Shown here: positions 50,224 through 60,448 of the stretch, one piece after another
Numbering within the stretch: the first letter of the stretch is position 1
Layout of the letters: each line of letters starts with the position of its first letter
NCBI GenBank assembly: GCA_902788345.1
Contig: CADAJP010000002.1
Location: 186,001-250,000 of the forward strand
DNA length: 64,000 bases
Direction: 5' to 3'
Origin: an uncultured bacterium
Lineage (GTDB): Bacteria > Cyanobacteriota > Vampirovibrionia > Gastranaerophilales > Gastranaerophilaceae
Translations under genes and position numbers: made by a program
Notes under the pieces: generated by a model
What the model saw: only the letters and a program-made list of their open reading frames with translations
Databases searched by the model: none
What the model was told of the DNA's origin: nothing

Positions 50224-51443
50224 TTTGAAACAACGTAAGAGCCTTTTTGAAGATCATGAGCAATTTCAATTGCTTTCTTTAATTGAACATCATCTTTATT
50301 TTTTACTTGTTCTTCTGTAAGTTCAACCGTTACATCAGGAGTAATACCTTTTTTGTGAATATCTGTTCCGTTAGGAGTCAAATATTTTTGAATAGTAATA
50401 TTTATACCGGAATTGTTAGGTAATTTGTTTATTTCCTGAACCAAACCTTTTCCAAAAGATTGAGTACCGACTAAAACAGCTCTTTTGTTATCCTTCATTG
50501 CTCCTGAGAAAATTTCACTTGCAGAAGCAGAACCCTTATTCAAAAGAACTACAAGAGGTTTTGTTGTTAATATTGCACCGGTAGCCTTTTGGGTTTCTTT
50601 ATAACCATCTCTGTCAACCGTACTTACAATATCACCACCATTTAAAAACATATCGGAAATATAAATAGCATTACTCAACAATCCGCCCGGATTTGAACGC
50701 AAATCCAAAATAAATGATTTTTTATTAGGATTCTTCAGGATAATATCTTTAACTTCTTTTGAAGCATTTCTGCTGATAAAAGAGCTTAATCTTATATAAC
50801 ATATATCATCCGGCACTTCCATATTCGTAGGAACTTTTTGAGTTACGGATTTAATTTCAATTTCTGCACGGGTAATGGTGTATGAAATAGGAGCTTCCAC
50901 ACCTTTACGTTTAATCTGCAATGTAACCTTTGTACCTTCTTCCCCTCTAATTTGGTCAGCTGCCTTATCAACGGTTATACCTTTTGTACTTTTACCGTCA
51001 ATTGAAATAATTTCATCATCAGCAAGCAAACCTGCTTTTTCTGCAGGGGTGTCTTCAATCGGTGCAATGACCATAAGCTTTCCGTCTTTTACACCTATCT
51101 GAATACCGATACCTTTTAAAGATCCTTTGATAGAACTTGTTTCTTCCTGAAATTCTTTAGGATTTAAAAACTTTGTATAAGGATCATTCAAACTTGCAAC
51201 CATTGTATCAATGGCAACATAAGCATCTTCATCAGTCTGAATAACTCTGTCATATTTATGACGCCATTTATTCCAATTTTGTTCGTTATTTGTCTGGTCA
51301 ACATACTTTGTATTAATCAAACGCCAAACATTATCATACATCTCAACCGGAGTTGCGGCATGGACATTTGAATTTATTGTCCAGCCAAAACCAAAAACAA
51401 ATAATCCAAATAACACGGCGCATTTTTTCATTGCTTTATTCAT
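50220..51443 (-). CDS. ctpA: carboxy-terminal processing protease (S41 family, CtpA-like)
   Basis: 407 residues. Signal peptide about 1-29 (K-K-C-A-V-L-F-G-L-F-V-F ending V-H-A-A). The PDZ domain lies at about 105-185 (G-I-G-I-Q-I-G, A-E-K-A-G-L-L). The catalytic Ser is in G-S-A-S-A-S-E-I-F near 305 and the Lys in S-F-G-K-G-L-V-Q near 330. It trims the C termini of exported proteins. ATG 51443 lies 12 bases after GGAGG; an in-frame ATG four codons on is nearer. It precedes rlmH. Confidence 0.93.
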   Translation of the reverse strand: MNKAMKKCAVLFGLFVFGFGWTINSNVHAATPVEMYDNVWRLINTKYVDQTNNEQNWNKWRHKYDRVIQTDEDAYVAIDTMVASLNDPYTKFLNPKEFQEETSSIKGSLKGIGIQIGVKDGKLMVIAPIEDTPAEKAGLLADDEIISIDGKSTKGITVDKAADQIRGEEGTKVTLQIKRKGVEAPISYTITRAEIEIKSVTQKVPTNMEVPDDICYIRLSSFISRNASKEVKDIILKNPNKKSFILDLRSNPGGLLSNAIYISDMFLNGGDIVSTVDRDGYKETQKATGAILTTKPLVVLLNKGSASASEIFSGAMKDNKRAVLVGTQSFGKGLVQEINKLPNNSGINITIQKYLTPNGTDIHKKGITPDVTVELTEEQVKNKDDVQLKKAIEIAHDLQKGSYVVSK

Positions 51444-51574
51444 TTATACCTATAACCTCCAATAATTCCACCTTATTTATCTGACGAAATTATTATTTAA
51501 AAGTTCCTTGGATTACATTCTAACATACTTTTTTTAAATTGTGAAGAATACACTACATTAATTTTATAACAATT

Positions 51575-51853
51575 TTATCTTGGAAAACAAGCACCGAACA
51601 TACAATTTTGATTTAGCATAGGAAAATTATCTTTGTATGAATAAGGAACAGCCATTGCAGGAATTTGGTACATGTTTTCTATTTCTTTTTTTCGGGCATT
51701 TTCTTTTTCCTCGTCCTGCTGTGGTATTTTGACAGAAGATGCACCACCCGTACATTCAGACTTCATTTTCAAATTTTCAATAAGACAGGCACCATGTGCA
51801 TTAAGTTCAACTACAGCTAATAATAATGCTGCAATAAATAAAATCTTTTTCAT
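51575..51853 (-). CDS. small exported cysteine-containing protein, unknown
   Basis: 92 residues from ATG 51853, behind AAAGGAG (8-base spacing); an upstream ATG at 51895 lacks one. Signal peptide about 1-20 (K-K-I-L-F-I-A-A-L-L-L ending N-A-H-G-A). The mature part has five cysteines in C-L-I, S-E-C-T-G, N-C-M-F-G-A-C and a charged helix. No family I recognise. Periplasmic location is inferred. Confidence 0.65.
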   Translation of the reverse strand: MKKILFIAALLLAVVELNAHGACLIENLKMKSECTGGASSVKIPQQDEEKENARKKEIENMYQIPAMAVPYSYKDNFPMLNQNCMFGACFPR

Positions 51854-51926
51854 AATAATACTCCTTTTATACCAATCATGAATAAGATTTTTCACATTTT
51901 TATTCGCATAAAGTATTATTTATCCT

Positions 51927-52361
51927 CTACCAACGGATAATTTTTTTTCGTTTGTCTTTTTTTTCAACACTTTTTAATACATCTTTAAACGGTATAATAG
52001 GCTCCATTTTAAATCCGCAGTTATCAGAAAGAGTTCCGCCCATTGCAAAAAGTTCTTCCTGCGGATATCTACGGCATATAGGCGGCCTGAAAAAATGTAT
52101 TTTACATCTTTTTGTTTCGGAATCAAGATGAGTACATTCAAAAATTAACCCTAAATCATCCTTGCCGATAATTTTTAAACCTTTATAAAACCCGAACAAC
52201 CCCTGCAGACGCTCAAACTCTTTTTCATCCTGCAAAACATGTTTAAAATGTTTGACATAAATATGAGTACAGCATTCACCACAGCCTTTGCATTTGCCTG
52301 TGCGGTAATAGTGCTTCCTAAAAATATTTGCTAATATCCACCGTTTTATTTTTTCTAACAT
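51927..52361 (-). CDS. YkgJ-family cysteine-cluster protein
   Basis: 144 residues. The signature C-K-G-C-G-E-C-C-T near 24-32, then E-C-T-H-L (near 76), and R-C-K-I-H-F-F-R-P-P-I-C-R-R-Y-P (near 85-100), with C-G near the end. This Cys arrangement defines the YkgJ/CxxCxxCC family, likely metal-binding. Sits on the same strand just downstream of preA, so likely co-transcribed. No reaction is established for the family. Confidence 0.82.
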   Translation of the reverse strand: MLEKIKRWILANIFRKHYYRTGKCKGCGECCTHIYVKHFKHVLQDEKEFERLQGLFGFYKGLKIIGKDDLGLIFECTHLDSETKRCKIHFFRPPICRRYPQEELFAMGGTLSDNCGFKMEPIIPFKDVLKSVEKKDKRKKIIRW

Positions 52362-52370
52362 GATAAATTA

Positions 52371-53555
52371 CTAAACTTTTTTCATAGAAATTGCAGATTT
52401 TGGACACACATAACTGCACAATGAACAACCGACACATTTTTCTTTGTTTAAGACAATTTGTTTATTGTTTTCTGAAAGTGCACTGTGTTCTGATTCTGAA
52501 CATATTTTAACACATTTTCCGCATAAAACACATTTTTCAGAGTCAATATTCGGGCAAACCTTGTATTTCTTATTTAGTTCTTCATGTGAAGTTATTTTTG
52601 GAACAACAATATTTTTCAGTTCAGAAATATCATTCATCCCTTTGGAATTCAAATAATTTAATAATCCTGATTTTAAATTGTTAATTATTCCATAACCGTT
52701 TAACATGACCTCTGTGCAAATCTGAAGTGCATCCGAACCAACAGCTATATATTCGGCACAATCCTGCCAATTTGACATTCCGCCTGTAGCTAATATTGGT
52801 TTATCAGATGTTTTTCTAATCTGTGAAACACACTTTAACCCAATAGGTTTGACCATTGTCCCTGAACAACCGCCATAAGTAGAAAAACCGTCAATATTCA
52901 AATTTGGTTCAAGTGTTTCTAAATTTACCCCCATAAATCCCTGCACCGTATTTATTGCCGTAAAACCGTCACAACCTGCCTTTTCAACAGCCTGAGAAAT
53001 ATATGTTATATCCGCTACATTTGGTGTAAGTTTGACAAAAACAGGTTTTGTTGCAACTTCTTTTACCCAGCCTGTAATCATTGATGAAATTTCCGCATCA
53101 GTACCTATTGCCATACCTATACCTTTTTCCGGCATACCATGAGGACATGAAAAATTTAATTCAAAAGCATCTGCAGGAGTTTTGTTGATAGCCAGCACAA
53201 GATTTTGCCATTCTTCTTTAACTACGGGAGCCATAATACTGGCAATAATCACTTTTGAAGGATATTTTTCCTTTAAATATTTTATACCCTCGCACCAATA
53301 CTGCACAGTTTTATGACTAAGAAGCTCTATATTTTGAAATCCTATAATTTTATCTTTTGATTTTAATACAGCATAACGAGGACTTGCTTCAATCATTTCC
53401 AAATCATCCGGAGTAATAGTTTTTAATACAGCACCGCCCCAGCCCTGTTCAAAAGCATTTTCAATACTTTCAACCAAAGCAGTCGGAGGTGCGGACGCAA
53501 GCAAAAACGGATTTTCAAATTCTATGTTTAAAACAGATGTCCTTAAAGTTGCCAT
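52371..53555 (-). CDS. preA: dihydropyrimidine dehydrogenase subunit PreA-like (dihydroorotate dehydrogenase family)
   Basis: 394 residues behind AAAGGAGAAATA. The TIM barrel carries N-F-S-C-P-H-G near 140-150, K-L-T-P-N-V near 191, N-T-V-Q-G near 217 and G-G-M-S-N near 280. Two [4Fe-4S] motifs close the protein: C-x2-C-x2-C-x3-C (V-L-C-G-K-C-V-K-I-C) and V-G-C-S-L-C-S-Y-V-C-P near 365-385. In E. coli PreA pairs with PreT to reduce uracil and thymine using NADH. A PreT partner is not adjacent, so the reductant is unknown. Precedes ykgJ, follows nadE. Confidence 0.85.
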   Translation of the reverse strand: MATLRTSVLNIEFENPFLLASAPPTALVESIENAFEQGWGGAVLKTITPDDLEMIEASPRYAVLKSKDKIIGFQNIELLSHKTVQYWCEGIKYLKEKYPSKVIIASIMAPVVKEEWQNLVLAINKTPADAFELNFSCPHGMPEKGIGMAIGTDAEISSMITGWVKEVATKPVFVKLTPNVADITYISQAVEKAGCDGFTAINTVQGFMGVNLETLEPNLNIDGFSTYGGCSGTMVKPIGLKCVSQIRKTSDKPILATGGMSNWQDCAEYIAVGSDALQICTEVMLNGYGIINNLKSGLLNYLNSKGMNDISELKNIVVPKITSHEELNKKYKVCPNIDSEKCVLCGKCVKICSESEHSALSENNKQIVLNKEKCVGCSLCSYVCPKSAISMKKV

Positions 53556-53565
53556 TATTTCTCCT

Positions 53566-55284
53566 TTAAACTTTCAATTTTTCTGCTATAATTTCTTGTG
53601 GTGTACCTTTATAATTTATCCTTGAAGATGTTATCGGCTGTTTATAGTCATAAGACGGCGAATCTACAATTACGAATGGCGGAAGAATTGATTTTTTGTA
53701 TAATGCCGTTGACATCCTTCTGTAAAATTTATCAAGCCATTGAATTTTTTGCTCTTTTGAAACATCATGCTCTTTTTCATACAAAAACTGAGATTCAAGC
53801 ATATCATTATAACTTTCTTTTTTATTTTCTATCCTCCAGATAATTTCATCTAAAAATTCATAAGGCATAAGGGCATCTTCTGCGCATAACGGTTTTCCTG
53901 TTTTTGGGTCAATAGCAAGTTCTGCTCCGGGTCTTTTTTCAATTACACTTTGCGGAATAGCATTTTTTATTTTGCCGTTTTTATTCAGCCATCTTGCAAG
54001 TGCAAAAAGTTTTGTTTTTGTAATATCGGCAATCGGTGCAAATCCTCCTGACATATCACCATTAATAGTCGCATAACCCATATATGCTTCTGATTTATCA
54101 GACGTAGCAATCGGCAGACAACTTCCAAATTCGTTACTGACACCCCATAACAACATAGCTCTTGAACGCGCTTGTATATTATCCATGGTAAAAGACTGAC
54201 TATATCTGTTATCCCAAAATTGTTCAACCCCATTAAAAAGACTTTGCAAAGAATTATTTGTAGTTTCAACCATATCTTTTATAGGAGCGACCGCAAATCC
54301 AATACCAAGATTTTGCGCCAAAATCTGTGCATCACTTTTACTTTGGTCAGATGTTATTTTTGAAGGCATACTTACACCGAAAACATTTTCACTTCCCAAG
54401 GCTTCCGCAAGAATCACCGCACAAACAGTGGAATCAAGCCCGCCTGAAAGTCCCAAAACAGCTTTTTTAAAACCTGTTTTGCCAAAATAATCCTTTACCC
54501 CCTGAATAACAGTTTTATAAGTCCTTTCCATATCATCTTCATAATCAAGTGAGAATGATTTATTTTCAGCATTATAAGACTGAAATTCTGAAACACTGCA
54601 AACACTATCTTTTTGGGGATTAACCACCATGAAATCTTCCTCAAAAGATTTTGCACATACGGATAATTGCCCGTTTTTGTCAAATACCCTGCTTGCTCCG
54701 TCAAAAGAATAATTATCCGTTGCACCAACCTGATTTACATAAATAACAGGAACGGAATATTTTTTGGCAATATTTGATAATATATCATTTTTTGATTTTT
54801 CTTCCTGAATTATTGAAGGACAGGCAGAACAATTGATAAATACATCAGGTTTTTCTGATATTTCCGCATTTTTATAATTATCTCCCGCATTAATAAAATA
54901 TTTTACACCGTTTACAACCGTTATGTTATCAGATAATACAGATTTTCTTATGATTTTCTGAATTTTACCGCCACTTAATACTGCAACTGAACTATAATTT
55001 TCAGTATCTATAAATCCGACAAGTGCAGTTGTTTTTGTTGTAATTTTTGCAATTTCTTCAAGCCATTTTTTATTTTCTTCTGCTATAATCGGAAACTTTT
55101 TTACCGCATCATCAAGTCCGTAACCGGATAGTGCAAATTCAGGGAAAACAACTAAATCAAGCTCTTTGTCTTGTGCTTCTTTTATATATTTTACTATCTT
55201 CTTTGCGTTGTATTCAAGATTACCGGCGATTAAATTTATCTGAGCAATACCTACACAACCATTTTTTAATTTTTCATCTGCCAT
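53566..55284 (-). CDS. nadE: glutamine-dependent NAD+ synthetase NadE
   Basis: 572 residues. The N-terminal amidase domain (1-245, nitrilase fold) has E of F-P-E-F-A-L-S-G near 47, a K near 115 and the catalytic Cys in I-N-C-S-A-C-P. The synthetase domain has S-G-G-L-D-S-T-V near 281 as P-loop and K-S-E-A-Y-M-G-Y. The amidase supplies ammonia from glutamine for the last step of NAD+ formation. Same strand as preA (10-base gap). With nadB nearby, two NAD biosynthesis genes are in the window. Confidence 0.95.
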   Translation of the reverse strand: MADEKLKNGCVGIAQINLIAGNLEYNAKKIVKYIKEAQDKELDLVVFPEFALSGYGLDDAVKKFPIIAEENKKWLEEIAKITTKTTALVGFIDTENYSSVAVLSGGKIQKIIRKSVLSDNITVVNGVKYFINAGDNYKNAEISEKPDVFINCSACPSIIQEEKSKNDILSNIAKKYSVPVIYVNQVGATDNYSFDGASRVFDKNGQLSVCAKSFEEDFMVVNPQKDSVCSVSEFQSYNAENKSFSLDYEDDMERTYKTVIQGVKDYFGKTGFKKAVLGLSGGLDSTVCAVILAEALGSENVFGVSMPSKITSDQSKSDAQILAQNLGIGFAVAPIKDMVETTNNSLQSLFNGVEQFWDNRYSQSFTMDNIQARSRAMLLWGVSNEFGSCLPIATSDKSEAYMGYATINGDMSGGFAPIADITKTKLFALARWLNKNGKIKNAIPQSVIEKRPGAELAIDPKTGKPLCAEDALMPYEFLDEIIWRIENKKESYNDMLESQFLYEKEHDVSKEQKIQWLDKFYRRMSTALYKKSILPPFVIVDSPSYDYKQPITSSRINYKGTPQEIIAEKLKV

Positions 55285-55353
55285 AATAAACCTCTTATTT
55301 GTTTATTATACAAAAAATTTTCTTTTGCACAAAGTTTTTGTTATACTTGACTT

Positions 55354-55743
55354 ATGAAAAAAATTCTTATAGCAGATGATGTTGCAGGCTGGATAAGATT
55401 TCACAAAAACAATATTGAATATCTTAATATAGCTGACATTGAAATAGATACCGCAGACAGTGCTTATTCAGCATTAGCAAAAGTTGAAGTAAATATTGAC
55501 ACTCCTTATGATGTAATTTTTACCGATATGCAGATGGAAAGTAATTTTTTACCAAAACTTGCAGGGGAGTGGTTGATTGAACAGATACAAACATTTCAAG
55601 AGTACAAAAACACAAAGATAGTAATAATTTCAGCCTCGCCAAATATTGAACAAATAGCAAAAAAATATGATGTAGAGTATATTTCAAAATTTGTAATAAG
55701 AAATTCGGATGCGGAAATTTACAGAAAATATATAGAAGAATAA
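55354..55743 (+). CDS. single-domain response-regulator receiver protein
   Basis: 129 residues. Receiver features: acidic pair in I-A-D-D at 7-9, phosphoacceptor Asp in I-F-T-D-M-Q-M near 54, and a Lys in Y-I-S-K-F near 112. The T/S switch is I-I-S-A-S near 89. It lacks an output domain, so it may act as a phosphate sink or CheY-like signal. Start ATG is close to the divergent nadE. Overlap with tgt is only a 3-base gap, so the two are co-transcribed. No kinase is nearby. Confidence 0.72.
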   Translation: MKKILIADDVAGWIRFHKNNIEYLNIADIEIDTADSAYSALAKVEVNIDTPYDVIFTDMQMESNFLPKLAGEWLIEQIQTFQEYKNTKIVIISASPNIEQIAKKYDVEYISKFVIRNSDAEIYRKYIEE

Positions 55744-56865
<1,122 letters not shown>

Positions 56866-56866
56866 A

Positions 56867-57703
56867 TTAAACTACAATTTCATCAGGATTTTCAGGAATT
56901 TCACCTTGTTCAATGTAAATAGAACGTGACGGGAATGCAAAATCAATATTATTTTCTCTGAAAGCAGCAATTGATTTAGCTAAAAAATCACCTCTGACTT
57001 TTAAGAATTTAAAATAAGAACCTGTTTTTATATAACCCATAAATCTTACATTTATTGAACTATCACCTAAATCATGAATTGCTATGGTAAAATCATTATG
57101 AATATCTTTGTGTTCCGTTGCAATGTTTTTTAATAGTTCCTGAGCTTTTTGGATTTTTTCATTACTTGTAGAATAAGTAACCCCAAAGGTGATTTTTAAT
57201 AATCTTTTCTTTGCTTTTGAAACATTTGTAACAACTGTATTTGCAGCGGAATTATTTGGAACTGTAATTAAAAAATTGTCTAAATCCCTTATTTTTGTAG
57301 AGCGGATTGTAATATCTTCAACATACCCCTCAATGCCGTTTACTTTTACATAATCACCTATTTTATAAACATGGTCTGATAAAATTGCAATACTTCCTAT
57401 TACATCTGCCAATGTATCTTTAGCAGCCATACCTACAGCCAAACCGCCAATTCCGAAACCTGCAAGAATTGATGACATTGAATAACCCTGACTTTGCAAT
57501 ATACCTGCAATAATAAGAATGAAAACGATTATCTTCAATATTTTCATTATTATAGGAATAAATCTCAATAACGGCGAATCAGATTCTTTATTTTTGATTT
57601 TTTCTATTGCTTTTCTATTTATAAAACTGATTGTTTTAAAAATAATTATTGCTATCGTTAAATTTATCACGAGCATTAATACTGTATGCTGCCATTTTTC
57701 CAT
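56867..57703 (-). CDS. MscS-family small-conductance mechanosensitive channel
   Basis: 278 residues from ATG 57703, with GAGG 8 bases upstream; an extension to 57745 would add a basic 14-residue tail. Three membrane segments (about 6-26, 48-70, 78-100); the pore helix is G-I-G-G-L-A-V-G-M-A-A-K-D-T-L with the Gly/Ala pattern of MscS TM3. The beta domain has G-D-Y-V-K-V-N-G-I-E-G-Y-V-E-D-I. It relieves hypo-osmotic stress. Convergent with tgt, one base apart. Confidence 0.9.
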   Translation of the reverse strand: MEKWQHTVLMLVINLTIAIIIFKTISFINRKAIEKIKNKESDSPLLRFIPIIMKILKIIVFILIIAGILQSQGYSMSSILAGFGIGGLAVGMAAKDTLADVIGSIAILSDHVYKIGDYVKVNGIEGYVEDITIRSTKIRDLDNFLITVPNNSAANTVVTNVSKAKKRLLKITFGVTYSTSNEKIQKAQELLKNIATEHKDIHNDFTIAIHDLGDSSINVRFMGYIKTGSYFKFLKVRGDFLAKSIAAFRENNIDFAFPSRSIYIEQGEIPENPDEIVV

Positions 57704-57889
57704 ATTTTTTCCTCTTTTATATTTACCCCTATTATATTTGTTCATTTTTTACATGCAAGAAAGGAATATTAAATTTTGTAAAAGAAAATATATACGTAAG
57801 TCATATCCTCATGCAATTTTTTAATAATAAATTTTTTATGAAAATATATATGATGTGTAGTATTTTAATAGCGGAAAGGGATTAAATTT

Positions 57890-58603
57890 ATGTCAATTAC
57901 TCAGGTACTAAAATTTGGTAGAACAATAGGTTTAGACAATTTTTCACAATTAAAAGGTTTAGCTCGTACAATCCAATCAGGTCAACCGTTTAAATACAAT
58001 TTACATTTAAATATTAATCAGGCGCAGGCTGATGAATTTACAAAGTTGGCTATAGATACGACAAAAGAACATATGCCTGCAACCGCTTCTAAAATGATTC
58101 CTAATTTTTCAGAAACTATTGCACAAATTAAAAAAATGTTTCCTGTTGCAACTGCTAAGGAGAACAAAAATATTATTGATGTAGGTATAAACAGATATGG
58201 TGCAAAAAGCGGTTCAATATCATATAAAGCTTCTTCTGTTGCACCGTCAGGTGAAGTTGTAGCATCTGCAGATGCAAAAATTTTAGGTAATTCAGGCAGT
58301 ATTAAAGCACGTGCAAAAGCATCCGTTCCTGAACAAAATTATGCATACGATATTGAATATGCAGGAACAACAGGTGCACTTCCTGATGGGGATAAAATAG
58401 CTAAAGCAATAAAACTTGATGTAAAAGATGGTTTATTTACAGCAAAATTACCAAAAACAAAATCAGGCGGTGTTACAATAGCAGCGGATGTAAAATCAAA
58501 TGAAGCATTGATTGATGAAATGGTCAAAAATCAAAGCGGTGGTTATATTACAAGTGCAAAAGATATGGTAAACCAATTTAAACAATTAAACCCAGAAGTT
58601 TAA
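57890..58603 (+). CDS. lineage-specific protein of unknown function
   Basis: 237 residues. Helical N terminus M-S-I-T-Q-V-L-K-F-G-R-T, similar in style to the start of the RelA/SpoT-like protein at 37731. A beta-rich middle and C-terminal half follows, with repeated S-G-S-I-S-Y-K-A-S-S and G-S-I-K-A-R-A-K-A-S segments, resembling beta-strand repeats. No signal peptide and no membrane span. Ends in a strong terminator 18 bases past the stop. Function unknown; TATAAT-like promoter sequence is present in the 187-base gap before it. Confidence 0.68.
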   Translation: MSITQVLKFGRTIGLDNFSQLKGLARTIQSGQPFKYNLHLNINQAQADEFTKLAIDTTKEHMPATASKMIPNFSETIAQIKKMFPVATAKENKNIIDVGINRYGAKSGSISYKASSVAPSGEVVASADAKILGNSGSIKARAKASVPEQNYAYDIEYAGTTGALPDGDKIAKAIKLDVKDGLFTAKLPKTKSGGVTIAADVKSNEALIDEMVKNQSGGYITSAKDMVNQFKQLNPEV

Positions 58604-58620
58604 CAATATAAATTTTAATA

Positions 58621-58647
58621 AAGCCGGCAAGTATTTGCCGGCTTTTT
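58621..58647 (+). terminator. rho-independent terminator
   Basis: AAGCCGGCAA and TTGCCGGCTT pair perfectly around GTAT and are followed by TTT and a G. It closes the 237-residue gene. Confidence 0.9.
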
Positions 58648-58805
58648 GCTTGAAATAGCCGACTCAGGTAATAGAAAAAAATTTGAAATTTGAATATTCT
58701 CTATATGTAAACAAAAAGATGGAAGTCCAAATACGAAAAAGATAAAAAAGTTTTAGGGTTGAATCTTTAGTATGAAAAGGACATATTTTATTCTATTTTA
58801 TTTTT
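58648..58805. other. gene-free spacer before the hairpin element
   Basis: About 160 bp with no open frame of note, AT-rich. It contains TTGAAT...TATATG-type promoter-like sequence near 58686-58711. It may hold the promoter of the hairpin element or of prfA. Confidence 0.35.
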
Positions 58806-58948
58806 TCACGACCGGTATTTTCATCTCACAAACCATCAAATAGCAGGATGCTTTCAATTATGATAATTTTAGGAAACTGAGTGTCATATTAATTCCTATT
58901 CTGCATATAACTACAGGCTGCTATTTGACAGATTATACCGGTCGGTGA
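58806..58948. ncRNA. candidate structured RNA or mini-element with long nested inverted repeats
   Basis: Two nested stems: TCACGACCGGTAT (58806-58818) pairs with ATACCGGTCGGTGA (58935-58948) with one bulged base, and CAAATAGCAG (58837-58846) pairs with CTGCTATTTG (58918-58927). An internal loop of 18 and 7 bases separates them. The 70-base apical part contains AATTATGATAATT and ATGC/GCAT pairs. There is no open frame. It ends 85 bases before the prfA ATG. I do not recognise a known RNA family; a short transposable element with 13-bp terminal inverted repeats is the alternative. Confidence 0.5.
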
Positions 58949-59033
58949 ATTTATTTTTCTCATCATATAAAACTTGTATCTACAAGTGGTTAATATTTGC
59001 ATTCTGATATGTTCTTGTTATTATTTAAGTGTT

Positions 59034-60116
59034 ATGAAAGATATGCTAGACCAAATATTACAAATAGAAAAGAAATACAAAGAGTTGGGAGAAACTCTTT
59101 CTGATCCTGCAGTTATTCAGGATTATAAAAAGTTCAGAGATTTATCAAAACAAAGAAAATCAATGGAAGAAACAGTTGAACTTTATTATGAGTGGAAAAA
59201 AGCAACTGATGCCATTGAAGATGATAAATTACTCCTTCAGGAAGAAAAAGATGAAGATATGAAAGCAATGTTAAAAGCTGACATTGAAGAGAATGAAGCA
59301 AAACTTCCTGATTTTGAAGAAAGAATGAAACGTTTACTACTTCCCCGCGACCCGATGGACGATAAAGATATTATGCTTGAAATTCGCGGAGGTGCAGGCG
59401 GTGATGAAGCAAATATTTTTGCAGGTGATTTGGCAAGAATGTATTTAAAATATGCCGACAAACAAGGTTGGAAAACCCAGATTTTATCAAAAACAGAATG
59501 TGAAGCCGGCGGATACTCAGAAATCATTATTGCAATGCAGGGCGATGCTGTTTATTCACGACTCAAATATGAATCGGGGGTACACAGAGTACAAAGAGTA
59601 CCTGAAACAGAATCCCAAGGCAGAGTACACACATCAACAGCTACAGTTGCTGTTATGCCGGAAGTTGATGATGTTGAAATTGAAATTAAACCTGAAGATA
59701 TTGAAATGTCAACGGCACGTTCAGGTGGTGCAGGCGGTCAAAATGTAAACAAAGTTGAAACCGCCGCAAGATTATTCCACAAACCGACAGGAATTATGAT
59801 TTTCTGCACAGAAGAACGTTCACAACTTCAAAACAAAGAAAGAGCAATGCAAATTCTTCGTTCAAAACTTTATGATTTGGAAGTTCAGAAACAAATGAAA
59901 GAAATTACTGACCTTCGCCGCTCACAAGTCGGAACAGGCGACCGTTCAGAACGTATAAGAACATACAATTTCCCTCAAGGTCGTTTGACCGACCACAGAT
60001 TAAACCATAACTTGAACGTATGGACAGTTATTGAAGGCGATTTAGACGAACTTATCGATATGCTTGTTGAATATGACCAAAAACTGAAACTTGAAAAATT
60101 GGCTCAGCAAGGATAG
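59034..60116 (+). CDS. prfA: peptide chain release factor 1
   Basis: 360 residues from the ATG at 59034 (an open frame extends upstream but is not conserved-looking). The G-G-Q motif lies in [11 protein letters not shown] near 231-241, and the PET-like codon-recognition motif is P-E-T-E near 188. This is RF1, reading UAA and UAG. The hairpin element at 58806 precedes it and may control it. It precedes ylxR and infB. Confidence 0.96.
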   Translation: MKDMLDQILQIEKKYKELGETLSDPAVIQDYKKFRDLSKQRKSMEETVELYYEWKKATDAIEDDKLLLQEEKDEDMKAMLKADIEENEAKLPDFEERMKRLLLPRDPMDDKDIMLEIRGGAGGDEANIFAGDLARMYLKYADKQGWKTQILSKTECEAGGYSEIIIAMQGDAVYSRLKYESGVHRVQRVPETESQGRVHTSTATVAVMPEVDDVEIEIKPEDIEMSTARSGGAGGQNVNKVETAARLFHKPTGIMIFCTEERSQLQNKERAMQILRSKLYDLEVQKQMKEITDLRRSQVGTGDRSERIRTYNFPQGRLTDHRLNHNLNVWTVIEGDLDELIDMLVEYDQKLKLEKLAQQG

Positions 60117-60199
60117 GAAAAAATATAAATTTATTGCAAACAATAAGGGTGGACTTTGGTCTGCCTTTATTGTTAAATTGTATAAGCAAAGGAAATATT

Positions 60200-60448
60200 A
60201 TGACAGAAAGACGTTGTGCAGGCTGTTGGCAAATCAAAGACCGCAAAGACCTGATAAAAATTACAAATAACGCAGGAACTCCTGTTATAAACCCAAATTC
60301 CTTAACATTTGGCAGATCTGTATATCTTTGCTATAATAAATCTTGTATAGAATCGGCTTTTAAGAAAAATAAAATTGAAAAATTCTTAAAAACTGCTGTA
60401 CCAAACGAATTGAAAGGACAATTACTGGATGAGTTACGAAACAGTTAG
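60200..60448 (+). CDS. ylxR: YlxR-family RNA-binding protein (RnpM)
   Basis: 82 residues from ATG 60200, with AAAGGA upstream; earlier in-frame ATG is not family-like. Signature R-R-C-A-G-C-W-Q-I-K near the N terminus and G-R-S-V-Y-L-C-Y-N-K-S-C-I near 37. The fold binds RNA and modulates RNase P in Bacillus. Its end overlaps infB by 20 bases, the usual nusA-ylxR-infB context, here without nusA next to it. Confidence 0.9.
   Translation: MTERRCAGCWQIKDRKDLIKITNNAGTPVINPNSLTFGRSVYLCYNKSCIESAFKKNKIEKFLKTAVPNELKGQLLDELRNS

Noticed and set aside
58806..58948. Known riboswitch classes (TPP, FMN, cobalamin, SAM, c-di-GMP) for the hairpin element
   Set aside because: None of the conserved core sequences of these classes is present on either strand.
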